This document shows, in pieces, positions 52,501 through 59,500 of a stretch of 64,000 nt of DNA. How positions within the stretch are numbered: the stretch's first letter is position 1; each line of letters begins with the position of its first letter. The notes beneath the pieces were generated by a model that was not told the origin of the DNA, made no database searches, and was given only the letters and a program-made list of their open reading frames with translations. Source of the DNA: Cydia pomonella (taxonomy: Eukaryota > Arthropoda > Insecta > Lepidoptera > Tortricidae); the NCBI RefSeq assembly GCF_033807575.1, contig NC_084711.1:8308001-8372000 (forward strand), given 5' to 3'. The position numbers were made by a program, and so were the translations under genes.

Positions 52501-53958
52501 TTAAAAATGTTGAATCTTAAGCGTTGCAAGGGTTTCAACTGTTTCAAGGCACGAGAGGTAAACAAACTTTTCTGCCCTGGTGAAACACAAACGAGACGTT
52601 TTCACCAACCAACGAGAGGTATATACTAGCTGTAAAACAATACAAATCTAAATTAATGCTTTTAATAATTGACCGTTAAAAACCATCACTCAAAAGTCCA
52701 TTCAATCGGTAAACATGAGGAGACACAAAATTTGTACTCTAGAGGACTGATATACACACTATTTTTAAAGAATAAAGAAAGCCTTTCCAACTTGTAAATT
52801 CCGAGCAATACTAACTTTTTAATTCAGACTAGGTACCTATTCACTATTTAAGAGTATCTTTTATCGCAAAGTATTTGTATTTTAAAAAAGCATTTTGAAA
52901 ATACCTATTTTGTATTTAGTATTTTAAATACAAATTTGAAAACTATTTTGTATTTTGCATTTGAAATAGTATATCAAGGAAGTATTTGTATTTTGTATTT
53001 AAATACTTTTTATAAAGTATTTTTCACATCACTGGCTATTAATAATCCGCTTGTTTGTCGAATGGAAGCAATAGATATATGTAAATACACGATTTTTGTT
53101 CCGCTTCTGTACTGTAACAATTAAAGCGCAATTTACTCCTAGCGTGAGATCGAATAAGAGGCAAAAAATATAAAAGAAACAAAAGCAAGCTACAATAGAA
53201 GCAATTTCGAGTTCCATTTTGAAAAAGTTCGTTGGCCATGAAAATTGACCTTAGCACTGAAGTTGAAAAGGCGAGTTCAGCTGATTAAATATTTGTCCGC
53301 TATGAAGACATGTGGCGCACGACGATTTGCTACGATATGAGGTCCCGTTACTTGAGTACAATGCATGCAAATGATGCCACATATGATTCTATGGTAAGGT
53401 ATAATGTAGGCAAACGGAATGCCAATAGGGTGGCGCGGTGGCGGTCGTTTAGAGGTGTGTTTAATGAATTGCAATACTTATCTAATATGTTTATTGCCAC
53501 AACTACCAAAGACAAAAAAATAAACATTGCACATTCATGTTATGATTTTGCAATTTTACTTCTGCTAATTTGCTAATAACTCCGCCAACCCTCCCATTTA
53601 AAGCCGTGTAAATACTCATTCGATACTGTTTAAAAACTCATTCGTTACCCACAGTAATTTTAAAATTGAAACTAGTAGTTTAAGGGGTGGGGAAGAATAT
53701 TTATGCGGGTATATTTTTGGGTTCATTTGACGACCAATGAGTCACTTTATTTAAAAGTGGCGAGCTGGCAAGGTCATCGAAAAAGTGTAGCGTTACTACG
53801 ATAAGTGTATCGTGACGTGACCCGTTTTCAATAAGTATATTTAATGTGGCTGTGTCGTGCGCATGACTTGGTGCATTCAGTACATACGTACGTAAAATGA
53901 AAACTACTTACTTTTTTCTTTTTCCACAGGATGTCCAGCACCACAAGATAAACCTTGA
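28391..53958 (+). CDS. EB-module and LDLa-repeat protein (secreted, cysteine-rich), 5' end not found
   Basis: Nine exons (28391-28526, 42452-42583, 45309-45953, 46028-46227, 46327-46420, 47503-47650, 49811-49936, 50556-50680, 53930-53958) join in frame to 1635 nt, 544 codons plus TGA. Every junction has an AG acceptor and GT donor, and phases match. Counted from the first exon, residues 10-44, 51-88, 97-136 and 326-358 are six-cysteine EB modules. Residues about 140-320 form a low-complexity Ser/Thr/Pro/Lys linker. LDL-receptor class A repeats begin at 365, 409, 453 and 501; the first keeps the full CDGRKDCPDGSDE calcium-binding signature. No transmembrane segment follows, so a secreted extracellular protein is inferred. 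EB and LDLa modules normally bind ligands or calcium; the biological role is unknown. The start codon and signal peptide exon are missing. Confidence 0.85.
28527..35194. other. Intron 1, first part: no exon recognised
   Basis: Intronic sequence. A near-perfect palindrome ATTAAGTAACCA...TGGTTACTTAAT sits at 30973-31001 and a weaker inverted repeat around GGGATGGT / ACCATCCC at 31217-31277. A short run at about 30195-30275 ending at a GTGAGT has an open frame (CDWMTGKPVIVKLQAAGTIS) but no acceptor or homology, so it is not called. Confidence 0.4.
35195..35326. mobile_element. Foldback MITE with AGTGTCAGACCAAGC ends
   Basis: The left half (GTCAGACCAAGCAGACTGTG, GTGTTATTTTAAAGGTCAT) is the imperfect reverse complement of the right half (GACATTTAAAATAACACGTG to AGCTTGGTCTGAC). 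It is 132 bp, non-coding, in intron 1. Confidence 0.8.
35636..35725 (+). repeat. Dispersed repeat fragment related to 2440-2515
   Basis: GGGGCAGAGATCACGGATTT, CCACTTGCTACGATCCTGAC and CTCTTTCGCTTCCTTCAC continue the family started at 2440. Confidence 0.5.
35727..37795 (-). mobile_element. tRNA-derived SINE, family 2, split by a LINE
   Basis: On the minus strand the tRNA-like head is at 37660-37795 (reverse of GGTTTGGCCTAGTGGGTAGT) and the body with its ATTTATTTA tail is at 35727-35871. Compared with the intact copy at 13912, the break falls exactly within TGAGTCATGGGTGTTTT, and the gap is filled by the LINE at 35872-37656. Confidence 0.85.
35872..37656 (+). pseudogene. CR1-like non-LTR retrotransposon, 5'-truncated, inside the SINE
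   Basis: Starts abruptly in the RT domain: FVKINCGGSTL, then LTRGVPQGSILGRILFILYS (RT motif 4) and YHIYADDVQVYI with the catalytic YADD. Downstream coding continues across at least three frames: ARNLGLLMDNGLRFEKHI, then QRVQNACARFCF, then LRNLQSI-type C-terminal sequence (SRCWNNIPPPIRNLQSI). A stop around 36257 and two frameshifts near 36580 and 36740 kill it. A 3' UTR of about 0.7 kb ends in ATTTTTATTTCTATTTCC. A 4-bp CCAT may be the target duplication. Confidence 0.85.
37830..37990 (-). pseudogene. Retroelement C-terminal relic (IQRGNAAS family), copy 2
   Basis: The minus strand reads TGGFLAQRISIAIQRGNAAS, then ILGTMPQGPILDIS and a stop at 37881-37883, almost identical to the copy at 23820. 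Flanking words (TAACAATATACATAATGGAT against TAACAATATACATCATGGAT) are shared too, so the two copies share their 3' UTR. Confidence 0.7.
37991..40208. other. Intron 1, middle part: no exon recognised
   Basis: AT-rich intron sequence. The 113-codon frame at 39771-40112 starts at a non-ATG codon and has no domain, so it is not called. Confidence 0.35.
40211..41622. mobile_element. TA-flanked 1.4-kb DNA element with CCAAAAGATGAAC word repeats
   Basis: Ends are GGGTGAAATCACCAAAAGCT on the left and, reversed on the right, GGGTAGTGGCACCAAAAGAT; both abut TA. The word CCAAAAGATGAAC, with small changes and on both strands, occurs at about 40218, 40450, 40515, 40835, 40932, 40967, 41045, 41168, 41580 and 41600. 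The interior is AT-rich and has no transposase. It is intronic. Confidence 0.75.
42290..42420. repeat. Dispersed repeat next to exon B
   Basis: GAAACAAGTGCGAAAAATAG, GGGAGTGTTTTCAATCGACA, GAGTTGCGAATTGCACATTC and GCACTAGTGCGGTAAAGTAA are parts of a very common moth repeat from general knowledge. Its end is only about 35 bp from the exon acceptor at 42451. Confidence 0.55.
42452..42583 (+). CDS. EB/LDLa gene, exon B (EB module 2)
   Basis: Acceptor CCTGTTACAG, donor GTAAGT, phase 1 at both ends. It encodes GSECVVSEQCTLKVAYSACL, then EGVCRCTDGHLQFRKHTC, again six cysteines in EB spacing. The split first codon completes Ser with exon A. Confidence 0.85.
42584..45308. other. Intron 2
   Basis: No exon seen. 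43525-43640 has a dispersed repeat piece (TTCTTTATTGGCACACCTCA). The remainder is AT-rich and unrecognised. Confidence 0.45.
45309..45953 (+). CDS. EB/LDLa gene, exon C (EB module 3 and linker)
   Basis: Acceptor CGCTTTCAG, donor GTAACT, phase 1 at both ends, 645 nt. The first 46 codons hold an EB module (GHVCYSNEHC...CACNAFYRLTGDKC). The remaining about 168 codons have no cysteine and are rich in Ser, Thr, Pro, Glu and Lys, likely a flexible and perhaps O-glycosylated linker. The last part is strongly basic (KKSNKK-like and HQKKSSLK). Confidence 0.85.
46028..46227 (+). CDS. EB/LDLa gene, exon D (EB module 4, start of LDLa 1)
   Basis: Acceptor TTTCTAG, donor GTTAGT; enters in phase 1 and leaves in phase 0. 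It encodes GMPCLTDSQCHLVDPYTRCL, then NKRCDCAYRTNSTSAC (EB), then RGCLPGTFQ, the first cysteine and Phe of the LDLa repeat finished by exon E. Confidence 0.85.
46327..46420 (+). CDS. EB/LDLa gene, exon E (LDLa 1)
   Basis: Acceptor TTTATTTCAG. Encodes CRSTGACISWYFVCDGRKDC then PDGSDETCQ, a complete calcium-cage LDLa core. Two donors 6 nt apart are possible, CAAG|GTACCG ending at 46414 and ACCG|GTAAAG ending at 46420. Both leave phase 1, so the end may be either. Confidence 0.85.
46421..47502. other. Intron 5
   Basis: About 1.1 kb with no exon or complete repeat recognised. Confidence 0.5.
47503..47650 (+). CDS. EB/LDLa gene, exon F (LDLa 2)
   Basis: Acceptor ATTAGCAG, donor GTAAAG; phase 1 in, phase 2 out. 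Encodes CPMHAFRCGGVGSQCVSRAA then RCDGTPQCPGGEDERNC. The six cysteines and the GGEDE acid pair are kept, but the usual D in the x-D-C position is Q, so calcium binding may be weaker. Markedly GC-rich against its introns. Confidence 0.85.
47848..48270 (+). repeat. GAGCGTAGCGAG repeat family, copy 2 (longest)
   Basis: Starts TTTTACAAGGGAGCAAAGTT, has AACCACGAGCGTAGCGAG and GAGTTTCAAGGCACGAGGGT, and ends TTTACCAGTTGGTGTGGTGA. The same end word is present in the copy at 56568. No coding. Confidence 0.7.
48804..49573. mobile_element. Long foldback element with 7-bp target duplication, itself interrupted
   Basis: Left end CAAAGAGAATTTGAAATAGA and right end reversed (CAAAGAGAATTTGGAATAGA) match, bordered by ATTATAA on both sides. 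Arms continue through AAAACTTTGTAGC / GCTACAAAGGTTT, TTTGACTTTGATTCTTAT / ATAAGGATCAAAGTCAAA and AACATCAAAAAGTGGC / GCCACTTTTTGATATTT. The right arm is split at 49153-49502 by another MITE. Confidence 0.85.
49153..49502. mobile_element. Inner MITE with perfect 27-bp TIR, inside the foldback element
   Basis: GGGCTTGTGCACAAATCACG then CGAGGTT at the left is the exact reverse complement of AACCTCG then CGTGATTTGTGCACAAGCCC at the right. AAA flanks both sides and fits a 3-bp target duplication, as in PIF/Harbinger-type elements (class is inference). Confidence 0.88.
49811..49936 (+). CDS. EB/LDLa gene, exon G (LDLa 3)
   Basis: Acceptor TTTATTTCAG, donor GTACGT; phase 2 at both ends. Encodes CPRHTFRCGSGECLPEYEFC then NAIVSCKDGSDEPKHLC. 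DGSDE is intact, but the CDG position is CNA, a partial loss of the calcium cage. Confidence 0.85.
49937..50555. other. Intron 7
   Basis: Short intron. An inverted word CTTCCGTTAGGTTA / AGGTTCCTAACGGAAG lies at 50391-50426. No exon. Confidence 0.5.
50556..50680 (+). CDS. EB/LDLa gene, exon H (LDLa 4)
   Basis: Acceptor TTTGTTTGCAG, donor GTAAGT; phase 2 in, phase 1 out. Encodes FCPLRCGNGRCRSTAVACSG then RDGCGDNSDEIACTVC. All six LDLa cysteines are present, with an extra cysteine near the end. Very GC-rich for this window. Confidence 0.85.
50784..50890. mobile_element. Small foldback MITE in intron 8
   Basis: GATGGCGTTGTACTGCGCCA...TCTTGCGGT pairs imperfectly with ACCGCAAAA...GCTATACAGCGCCATC; the inner TTGTCAAACATC / ACTTTTGACAA extends the fold. 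Confidence 0.7.
51032..51366 (+). mobile_element. TTAA MITE, copy 3 (best preserved)
   Basis: TTAAGAGGGAAGTATACC at the left and TATTATTCCCTCTTAA at the right give short inverted ends with TTAA on both sides. The body matches copies 1 (10824) and 2 (18857). Confidence 0.8.
51969..52440 (+). mobile_element. tRNA-derived SINE, family 2, split by a 0.2-kb insert
   Basis: The head (GGCCTAGTGGGTAGTGACCC, B box GGTTCAAATCCTGG) and CCTGAGTCATGGGTGTTTTC at 51969-52101 are followed after a gap by TACTTAAGTATTTATAAA, ACACAAGCCTTAATGAGCTT and GACTTAGTCAATTTGTG at 52316-52440. The gap 52102-52310 is foreign. Confidence 0.85.
52216..52260. repeat. Perfect 20-bp hairpin inside the SINE insert
   Basis: GCGTTTGCTTAATACTATTA, loop TTACA, then TAATAGTATTAAGCAAACGC: 20 of 20 pairs. 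Confidence 0.9.
52478..52760 (+). repeat. GAGCGTAGCGAG repeat family, copy 3
   Basis: Contains ACCACAAGCGTAGCGAGAGA, TTAAGCGTTGCAAGGGTTTC, TTTCAAGGCACGAGAGGTAA and TTTTCACCAACCAACGAG in the family order. It lies between the SINE and the right end of the hAT-like MITE. Confidence 0.65.
53043..53929. other. End of intron 8
   Basis: No further exon was accepted. The last part contains a good polypyrimidine tract (CTTTTTTCTTTTTCCACAG) before the final exon. Confidence 0.5.
53930..53958 (+). CDS. EB/LDLa gene, last exon
   Basis: Acceptor TTTTTCCACAG; two bases complete the split codon as Arg, then CPAPQDKP and TGA at 53956-53958. The phase 1 match with exon H and the overall multiple-of-three length support it. 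The exon is very short, so RNA data would be the proof. Confidence 0.75.
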
Positions 53959-54283
53959 ATTAGAGTGGAGCTCAACGAATCATTCTAGTGAACATTCTTG
54001 ACTGTCAGATCTCAACTTATAGTGCATTTATTATTTGTCGAGTGAGATCGTTCTGTCTCTGTATACACCGCGATATCCGAGGCTGCTCAAATGGGAACAC
54101 TGCCTTTGAATATAATGAGTTCTATGTTTAATTCTTAGCAATATCACTTCTGCCTATAAATGAGGCAAGTAAAAAACGGGACAAGAACCCTATAAAACAT
54201 GGAGAGAGTAAAAGTAGAGGCACTTATTTCATGGACATCTAAGTAGAACTCATCAACGAGAATGTACCCAACTATAAAACAGT

Positions 54284-54429
54284 ACGGCTACCAGGAGTTG
54301 ACACTTGACGTTTACACGCTAGCGACTGCGTGAACTCGATTGCAGTCCATCTCGCTCGCACTGATTTATTGGTGCGATTAAGAGGGAATAATTGCGTAAA
54401 TGTCAAATGGTAACTCATGGTAGCCGTGC
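54284..54429. mobile_element. MITE in the probable 3' UTR
   Basis: Left ACGGCTACCAGGAGTTGACA...TTTAC and right reversed ACGGCTACCATGAGTTACCA...TTTAC form 32-bp inverted ends with about five mismatches around a 146-bp element. Confidence 0.78.
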
Positions 54430-54596
54430 AATAGTTCTTAACCAGTAAGTAGTTTGTGGACCACAGATGCGGTCTCTGGGAGTGAGAGCACCTCCGCGAA
54501 TCTATAAATTGAACGACGTTTTGTCGGCTTTATTTGTCATGGGTATTTATTTCCAAACCGAAATTTTATCGAGTAGGTCCTTATGATTGAAAGAAA

Positions 54597-54638
54597 TATC
54601 TCCTACTTCAGTAATTCTTATTACTGAAGTAGGAGATA
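54597..54638. repeat. Perfect 19-bp stem-loop, 0.6 kb after the stop codon
   Basis: TATCTCCTACTTCAGTAAT, loop TCTT, ATTACTGAAGTAGGAGATA: every base of the stem pairs. Too short for a usual pre-miRNA. A recent foldback insertion or an RNA element is possible. Confidence 0.9.
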
Positions 54639-56567
54639 ATGCGCCCTACAACAAGTATTTGCCTCTCCTCTGCCTGTATTTGAAGCACTAGTCCTATGTA
54701 GGTAATATAACTTACCCTCTCATTTGACTTTATTTTGGACTTGGAATTCTAACTATAAGATGTACCAGTATCTATATCTTTCTATCTTTAAGTAAGTGTT
54801 TCTGATTTGATTTTTATTACACATGTACCGAGCGTCTGTGCACGTAGATTCTTAAAAAAATATGTATACAATTAAGATATAACGAATTTGAATAATTTAT
54901 TATATAACTACACTAGCGAGCAATGTTCTAAGTATAGGCAGTGGCACGATAATAATAGAAATAAATAATAGTACGTTTAACTAGGTCATACTCAATAAGA
55001 CTGAGGAGTAATACTCTGGCTCTAATTAACGTTTTTAGAATAAATATTACCACTGCACTGTAAATATTAGTAATTCGTAGGTCTGCGCTTATTTACAGTT
55101 GATAATGATAATATTATAATATACACATTAATACAGATGTGCGAGTTGCGAAAAGTTTCCAAAAAGTTGGAGAAGTTCTCAGGAATATCGGAAAAATTTC
55201 ACAGGAAACAAAGGAAACTTTCATTTGGAAAATAGAAAATATCGATTGCCATACAAAAATATGAGAAGATTCGGAAATTTTCCCTCGTGGAATACCTATT
55301 ATGGAAGGTTTCTGAACGTTCAGCGTTTGCAACGCATGGCAAATTATTAGCGAAGAGTGACGTTTGCCAAGTCGATTTAATAGACATCAGAAGTTAAATT
55401 ATAAATAGGAAACTGTCAACAATAAAAAAAATTGAGAGTCATTTTCGCTCAAGCTGTCTAAAATAAATAAGGAGTCGATCCATCCTATTGGTTTTTTATT
55501 TTTGTTCCAGTCTCATCATAAACGGTTAATTGTGATCGCCCAACGAGCTCGCTCTATCCTAAATATAAAATTAGTATTTGTTAATGGACATACACCTTGT
55601 CTAATTGCATCTTATTAGTATTCAAATCATAAATATTAAATTATACTTAGTTGTAAGCAGCTAAATATAAGTACATACGTATTAATTCTTTTAAAATACT
55701 ATGATAACTTAATTGCTTATGAATTGAACGTTCCATAAGATTTAAAAGCTTTGTTTAAAGTAAAATAGCGGTATTTTACTTCAATCAAAGTTTAAAAGAT
55801 GTAAATCTCTATCAAAGATCCCTAAAGCGAAGTAATATTGTCAAAAATGTCGTAATATTATGGGCAAACGCCATCACCACCACTGCCCTTCTAAGCTAAA
55901 AAGCAGTATTCCAAATAAATAAATAAACGAACATTTAGATTGAGATTTTAAGGGACACGTTAACATTCAATTTTCACTTCAATTTTTAGCTTAGCAGGGC
56001 AGATCAAGGGTTATTGTGAGTCATAAGAAGTAGATTTATTTTTTAATCTGTTACTTTGAATTTATAGTTGGCACACTTAGCAAAATAAAATTACGGGCTC
56101 TGTGGAACTATGTCACATTAAATGTCGTAGGTATGTAAGTTAAAATAAATCGTGAGATAACTCCTAAATTGTCAATTTGACAAAAATCTATGATAGCCCA
56201 CAACTGTGTTTTGTTAAGTGTTCATATCTTTAGAATATTGTAAGTTAATTAATTATGGCTCAGTAATATTTATGTTCAGAATAAAGATTACCCATAGAAT
56301 TATAAAACTGGTTGTAATATAGCGTGTTTTATGTGTGTGAATGTGATATTTATTAAATTACGATAAATTATTCATTTGCTGTTTTTGTCTTCCTATTAAA
56401 ATCGGTATATGTTATACAAAGGGGTGATGGTGACAGATAGATAAAGGTTACATTTCCAATTACGAAAGCTTTGCTGCTCTACTAAGCATCCTGCAATACT
56501 TTTCAGGATGCTATAGTATGAATTTTATGTCTAATCCTAATCTGTTAAACAATAGTTATTTGATTTA

Positions 56568-56940
56568 AAGGGGGCAAAGTTGTCGTTTAAACGCTCCACG
56601 CAAGCGAAAGATTCCGTTATTGAATCACGATACGAGCGTAGCGAGTGGTTCGAAAAGTGGAGTGAAACACAAAACAACAAAAAAAATATTTTTTCACCAC
56701 ACCAACGTGGGGAAAATCCTAACTGTAAAATATCATACAACATCAAACCAAATCTAAATAAACGTTAGTAAATATTTTTCATTCAAAATCATCATCTAAA
56801 AGTCAATTCTACCAGCCAAGGTAAGGAAATAACTCGAAATTTGCATCAGATTAATTTGCCCCACATGTGGATAAAATGCAAGTCTCATCAGTTTTTGAAC
56901 AATCAAGAGAGCCTTTACCAGCTGGTGTGGGGGAATAGTT
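56568..56940 (+). repeat. GAGCGTAGCGAG repeat family, copy 4
   Basis: Starts GGGGGCAAAGTTGTCGTTTA, has ACGAGCGTAGCGAGTGG and TTTTTCACCACACCAACG, and ends TTTACCAGCTGGTGTGG as does copy 2. The middle (GTTGCGAGGGTTTCAAGGCA word) is deleted. Confidence 0.68.
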
Positions 56941-56951
56941 ATTTGTTTTAC

Positions 56952-57150
56952 AAGGGGACAAAGTTGTTTAACCGCTCGTGCTAATACTGATGCTCTAGCA
57001 AGCGAAATATTCCAAAATTGATCTAGATGGGGAATCTTGAGCGTTGCGAGGGTTTCAAGGCACGAGGATTAAACAAACTTTGCCTCCGAGTGAAACACAC
57101 AATTTTCACTACACCAACCCGATGAAAATACTAACTGCCTATGTAAAACT
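56952..57150 (+). repeat. GAGCGTAGCGAG repeat family, copy 5, truncated, in tandem with copy 4
   Basis: TTACAAGGGGACAAAGTTGT, TTAACCGCTCGTGCTAATAC, GAGCGTTGCGAGGGTTTCAA and GGCACGAGGATTAAACAAAC follow directly after copy 4 in the same direction. It ends after AAAATACTAACTG, where a LINE fragment begins. Confidence 0.65.
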
Positions 57151-57174
57151 AATAATAATAGGTCATTGCGAATT

Positions 57175-57460
57175 TTATGTACACTGTATTCCATTTTATT
57201 TGACCCAGCTGCACCCAGTTATCTAAGGTCCAAGTTCGAGTTTATAACAGCCCGTCCTGGCTGTGTCCTTCGTGCTACTCGTACTCTGAAGCTGGCTGTC
57301 CTCCCTCATCGGACTGGATTCTTGACCAACTCTTTTATCTGCCAAGCTATTCGTCTTCGTTCGTGGAATGCTCTCCCTCTGCGCATTAGACAAGCTCAGA
57401 GCAAACTTACTTTCAAAAGGAAGTTGCGCAAGCACTTCTTTGAAAACATTCGCAACTAGA
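57175..57460 (+). pseudogene. CR1/Kiri-like LINE, C-terminal coding end
   Basis: Encodes YLRSKFEFITARPG, RTLKLAVLPHRTGFLTNSFI, AIRLRSWNALPLRIRQAQS and FKRKLRKHFFENI then a stop at 57457-57459. The pattern P.HRT.F..NSF....R.WN.LP..IR.A.S...FK..LR is the conserved C-terminus of CR1-group LINEs. Everything 5' is missing. Confidence 0.78.
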
Positions 57461-57534
57461 TGTCTATATACGTGATATCTCACACACACTAGGTACATAA
57501 ATTATTATATATATGTATGTATATTTATATATAT

Positions 57535-58016
57535 ACACCGTGTTTTTATTGAATTGCGTTAACTCCGGGGTTTCGGTAAGTACGTTTAAGGAAACTAAAT
57601 GGCATAGTTAATTTTCAAAAAAAATATTTTTTTTTTTTTTTTTGTTTTTTTTTTTTTTTTATTTTTATAAAAAGTAACTAAATGTTGCATATAGCGTTGT
57701 TGTAACACGGGCATTACATTTAACTCAACCAAACAATTGAAAACTGTGACATATCAATGTCATTTCTAACATTGATTGTCCGAGATAGTACGTACGTTTA
57801 GTAGCAAATGTATGAACTCGCACTAAACACTAACTAATAAGTAAACAGGTCCTAAAGCAAGTGTACACGCTCGTAAGGGCCTTATAATATAAAAATTTAT
57901 GATTGATTATCTCCGAAATGGAGTTAGTTAGAATATCGGTATCTTTGAGAAAGTTACTTAATTTAAGCTCAGGAATGCACCCTCGAAATTAACGCAAATA
58001 AAAAAAAACACGGTGT
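57535..58016. mobile_element. TIR element with ACACCGTGTTTTT ends
   Basis: ACACCGTGTTTTTATTGAAT then TGCGTTAA at the left matches the reverse of the right end (ACACCGTGTTTTTTTTTATT then TGCGTTAA); ATAT lies on both sides. It includes a 60-bp T-rich run at 57618-57670. No coding. Confidence 0.75.
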
Positions 58017-58087
58017 ATATTGAATATGTATATATGTAGGTATATTTAAAATGTATATTTGCGTACGTATAAATTACCATAGTTACC

Positions 58088-58555
58088 TCAATTTATATAA
58101 AATGTTCTCCAAAAAAGGTTCTCTATATTTTTTTTGCTAGGATCAGTATTTAATGAGATATTAAAGGGGGAAAGTAATAAAATCGTATTTACTTGACAAT
58201 GACACAATTTTAACAATAAAGTATAAATAATCTTAATAAAGACTACAAATAAACTTAAAGTAAGTAAATAAAAAACATCTCCCAAGTCGCTGCCGATGGG
58301 CAGTGTGCGCAGAAGGCTGGCCACATTGCCACGTTGGATGGCAATGGTTATCCTTTGAGCAAAATACTGACCAGCCCTCTGGTCACCTGTGGCATCTATA
58401 AGGCGCGACGCTAGGTCCTTGTAGAGCCGACGCGCGCTTGGCCCCCACGACCCTAGCGTTTCGACCCCAAACGCCTCGAAAATGTAGCTACTGCCGAGGG
58501 TGGCGTATTTTCGGCGTTTGAGGTGAAGTTCAGAATGTTTTTGCAGGAAATTGTA
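58088..58555 (-). pseudogene. Retroelement C-terminal relic (IQRGN family), copy 3, longest
   Basis: The minus strand reads LHLKRRKYATLGSSYIFEAF, then GVETLGSWGPSARRLYKDLA, SRLIDATGDQRAGQYFAQRI, TIAIQRGNVASLLRTLPIGS and DLGDVF, running to a stop at 58088. It is GC-rich unlike its flanks. The GWGPSA...ATGDQRAG...QRI.IAIQRGN pattern is familiar from retroelement-derived ORFs of many invertebrates. The two shorter copies keep only the end. Confidence 0.72.
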
Positions 58556-58649
58556 TGTAAAATATTTATGTGTAGATAATAAGATAGCTATTAAGATTTT
58601 TACTAAAAGCGCAATGGATTTTTAATGGTCCGAAATAAACTTTTTTTTT

Positions 58650-59390
58650 ATAACGTGTTTTGTTATGGGCTACCGACGCTACCGTTGACGAGTTATTTAA
58701 GAAAAACTAAGAAGGGACTTTAAAATTGATTATAATCTACTTCACTCGCTTTAATATCTTTTTAAATATTAATCCTGGCGAAAAGTGTTATACATGTTTT
58801 CTTTGTTATACCTACTTTATAAATTAGTTACGAAAAATTCAAAAAGGGAACCTTAGATCTGTACCCCTAGTGTAAATTTAGTCGATAGCGAAACGTGACG
58901 AACGCGTTTGCGTTAAGTCTCATTTTGTATGGGTTTTTGAACAGCGCGCCAAGCGGGACGTTTTGGAAAGTCAAAAATCTCATACAAAATGACACTTAAC
59001 GCAAACGCGTACGTCACGTTTCGCTGTCGAAAATATTTACACTAGGGGTACAGATTATTATTAACTTTCCCACTTACATCATAAACATAAACATCTTTTA
59101 AAAATTTGATCCATGCGTTTACATTTTGTGCAGATTATTTACGTTTAACAATGTTTTTTTGCTATTGGCCACCGTTTACGAGTTATTTACAAAAATATAG
59201 AAAAATAGACCATAAAATTGATTTTAATTAACTTTCCCGCTTTAAATATTGATCCAAGCGAAAAAGTGTACGGAATCTTTTATGTAGGCAATTTTATATA
59301 GATTATTTGAGTATAGGAACATATTTTGCTATGAGCCACACTATACGAGTTATTTAAAAAAACTAAAAAAGGGACCTTTAGCTTTGGAAC
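58650..59390 (+). repeat. Decayed tandem repeat around ACGAGTTATTT
   Basis: A unit with GCTA-GGGC/CCACC, ACGAGTTATTT, AAAAGGGAC, AAATTGATT and AACTTTCCCGC, then AAATATTGATCCAAGCGAAA, recurs at about 58664, 58816 (damaged), 59160 and 59324. The second unit is broken by the MITE at 58858. Confidence 0.65.
58858..59055. mobile_element. Foldback MITE with ATCTGTACCCCTAGTG ends
   Basis: ATCTGTACCCCTAGTGTAAA, CGATAGCGAAACGTGACG and ACGCGTTTGCGTTAAG at the left pair with CTTAACGCAAACGCGT, CGTCACGTTTCGCTGTCG and TTTACACTAGGGGTACAGAT at the right, arms about 75 bp. Confidence 0.85.
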
Positions 59391-59500
59391 GTAGGTATAC
59401 CGATATGAATGATACTTCAATCATGTTATTTAGTTATCGTGCGTCTCGCCTGCGCCAATATACTAACCTACACACCCACGGACAAGCGAAATGCACAACA
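59056..59500. other. Flank of the Penelope pair
   Basis: Remaining units of the ACGAGTTATTT repeat, then unrecognised sequence up to the terminus of the minus-strand element at 59501. Confidence 0.4.

Larger units (their letters stand above)
51731..53034. mobile_element. hAT-like MITE with exact 8-bp target duplication, loaded with insertions
   Basis: Termini CAGAGATGTGA and TCACATCACTG (reversed CAGTGATGTGA) are flanked by GCTATTAA at 51723-51730 and 53035-53042. Both ends consist of palindromic variations of AAAATACAAAATAC and GTATTTAAATAC. Between the two ends lie a SINE (51969-52440) and a GAGCGTAGCGAG repeat (52478-52760). An 8-bp duplication and CAG ends fit hAT. Confidence 0.88.
53959..56310 (+). 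other. Probable 3' UTR and downstream DNA of the EB/LDLa gene
   Basis: Follows the stop. Candidate polyadenylation signals AATAAA are at about 55037 and 56280; the true end is not known. It holds a MITE (54284) and a perfect hairpin (54597). No other coding was recognised. Confidence 0.4.

Noticed and set aside
53279..53397. Exon between exon H and the last exon
   Set aside because: AG and GT sites exist, but the frames tested are broken by stops.
54597..54638. microRNA precursor
   Set aside because: The stem is only 19 bp with a four-base loop, too short for Drosha/Dicer processing.
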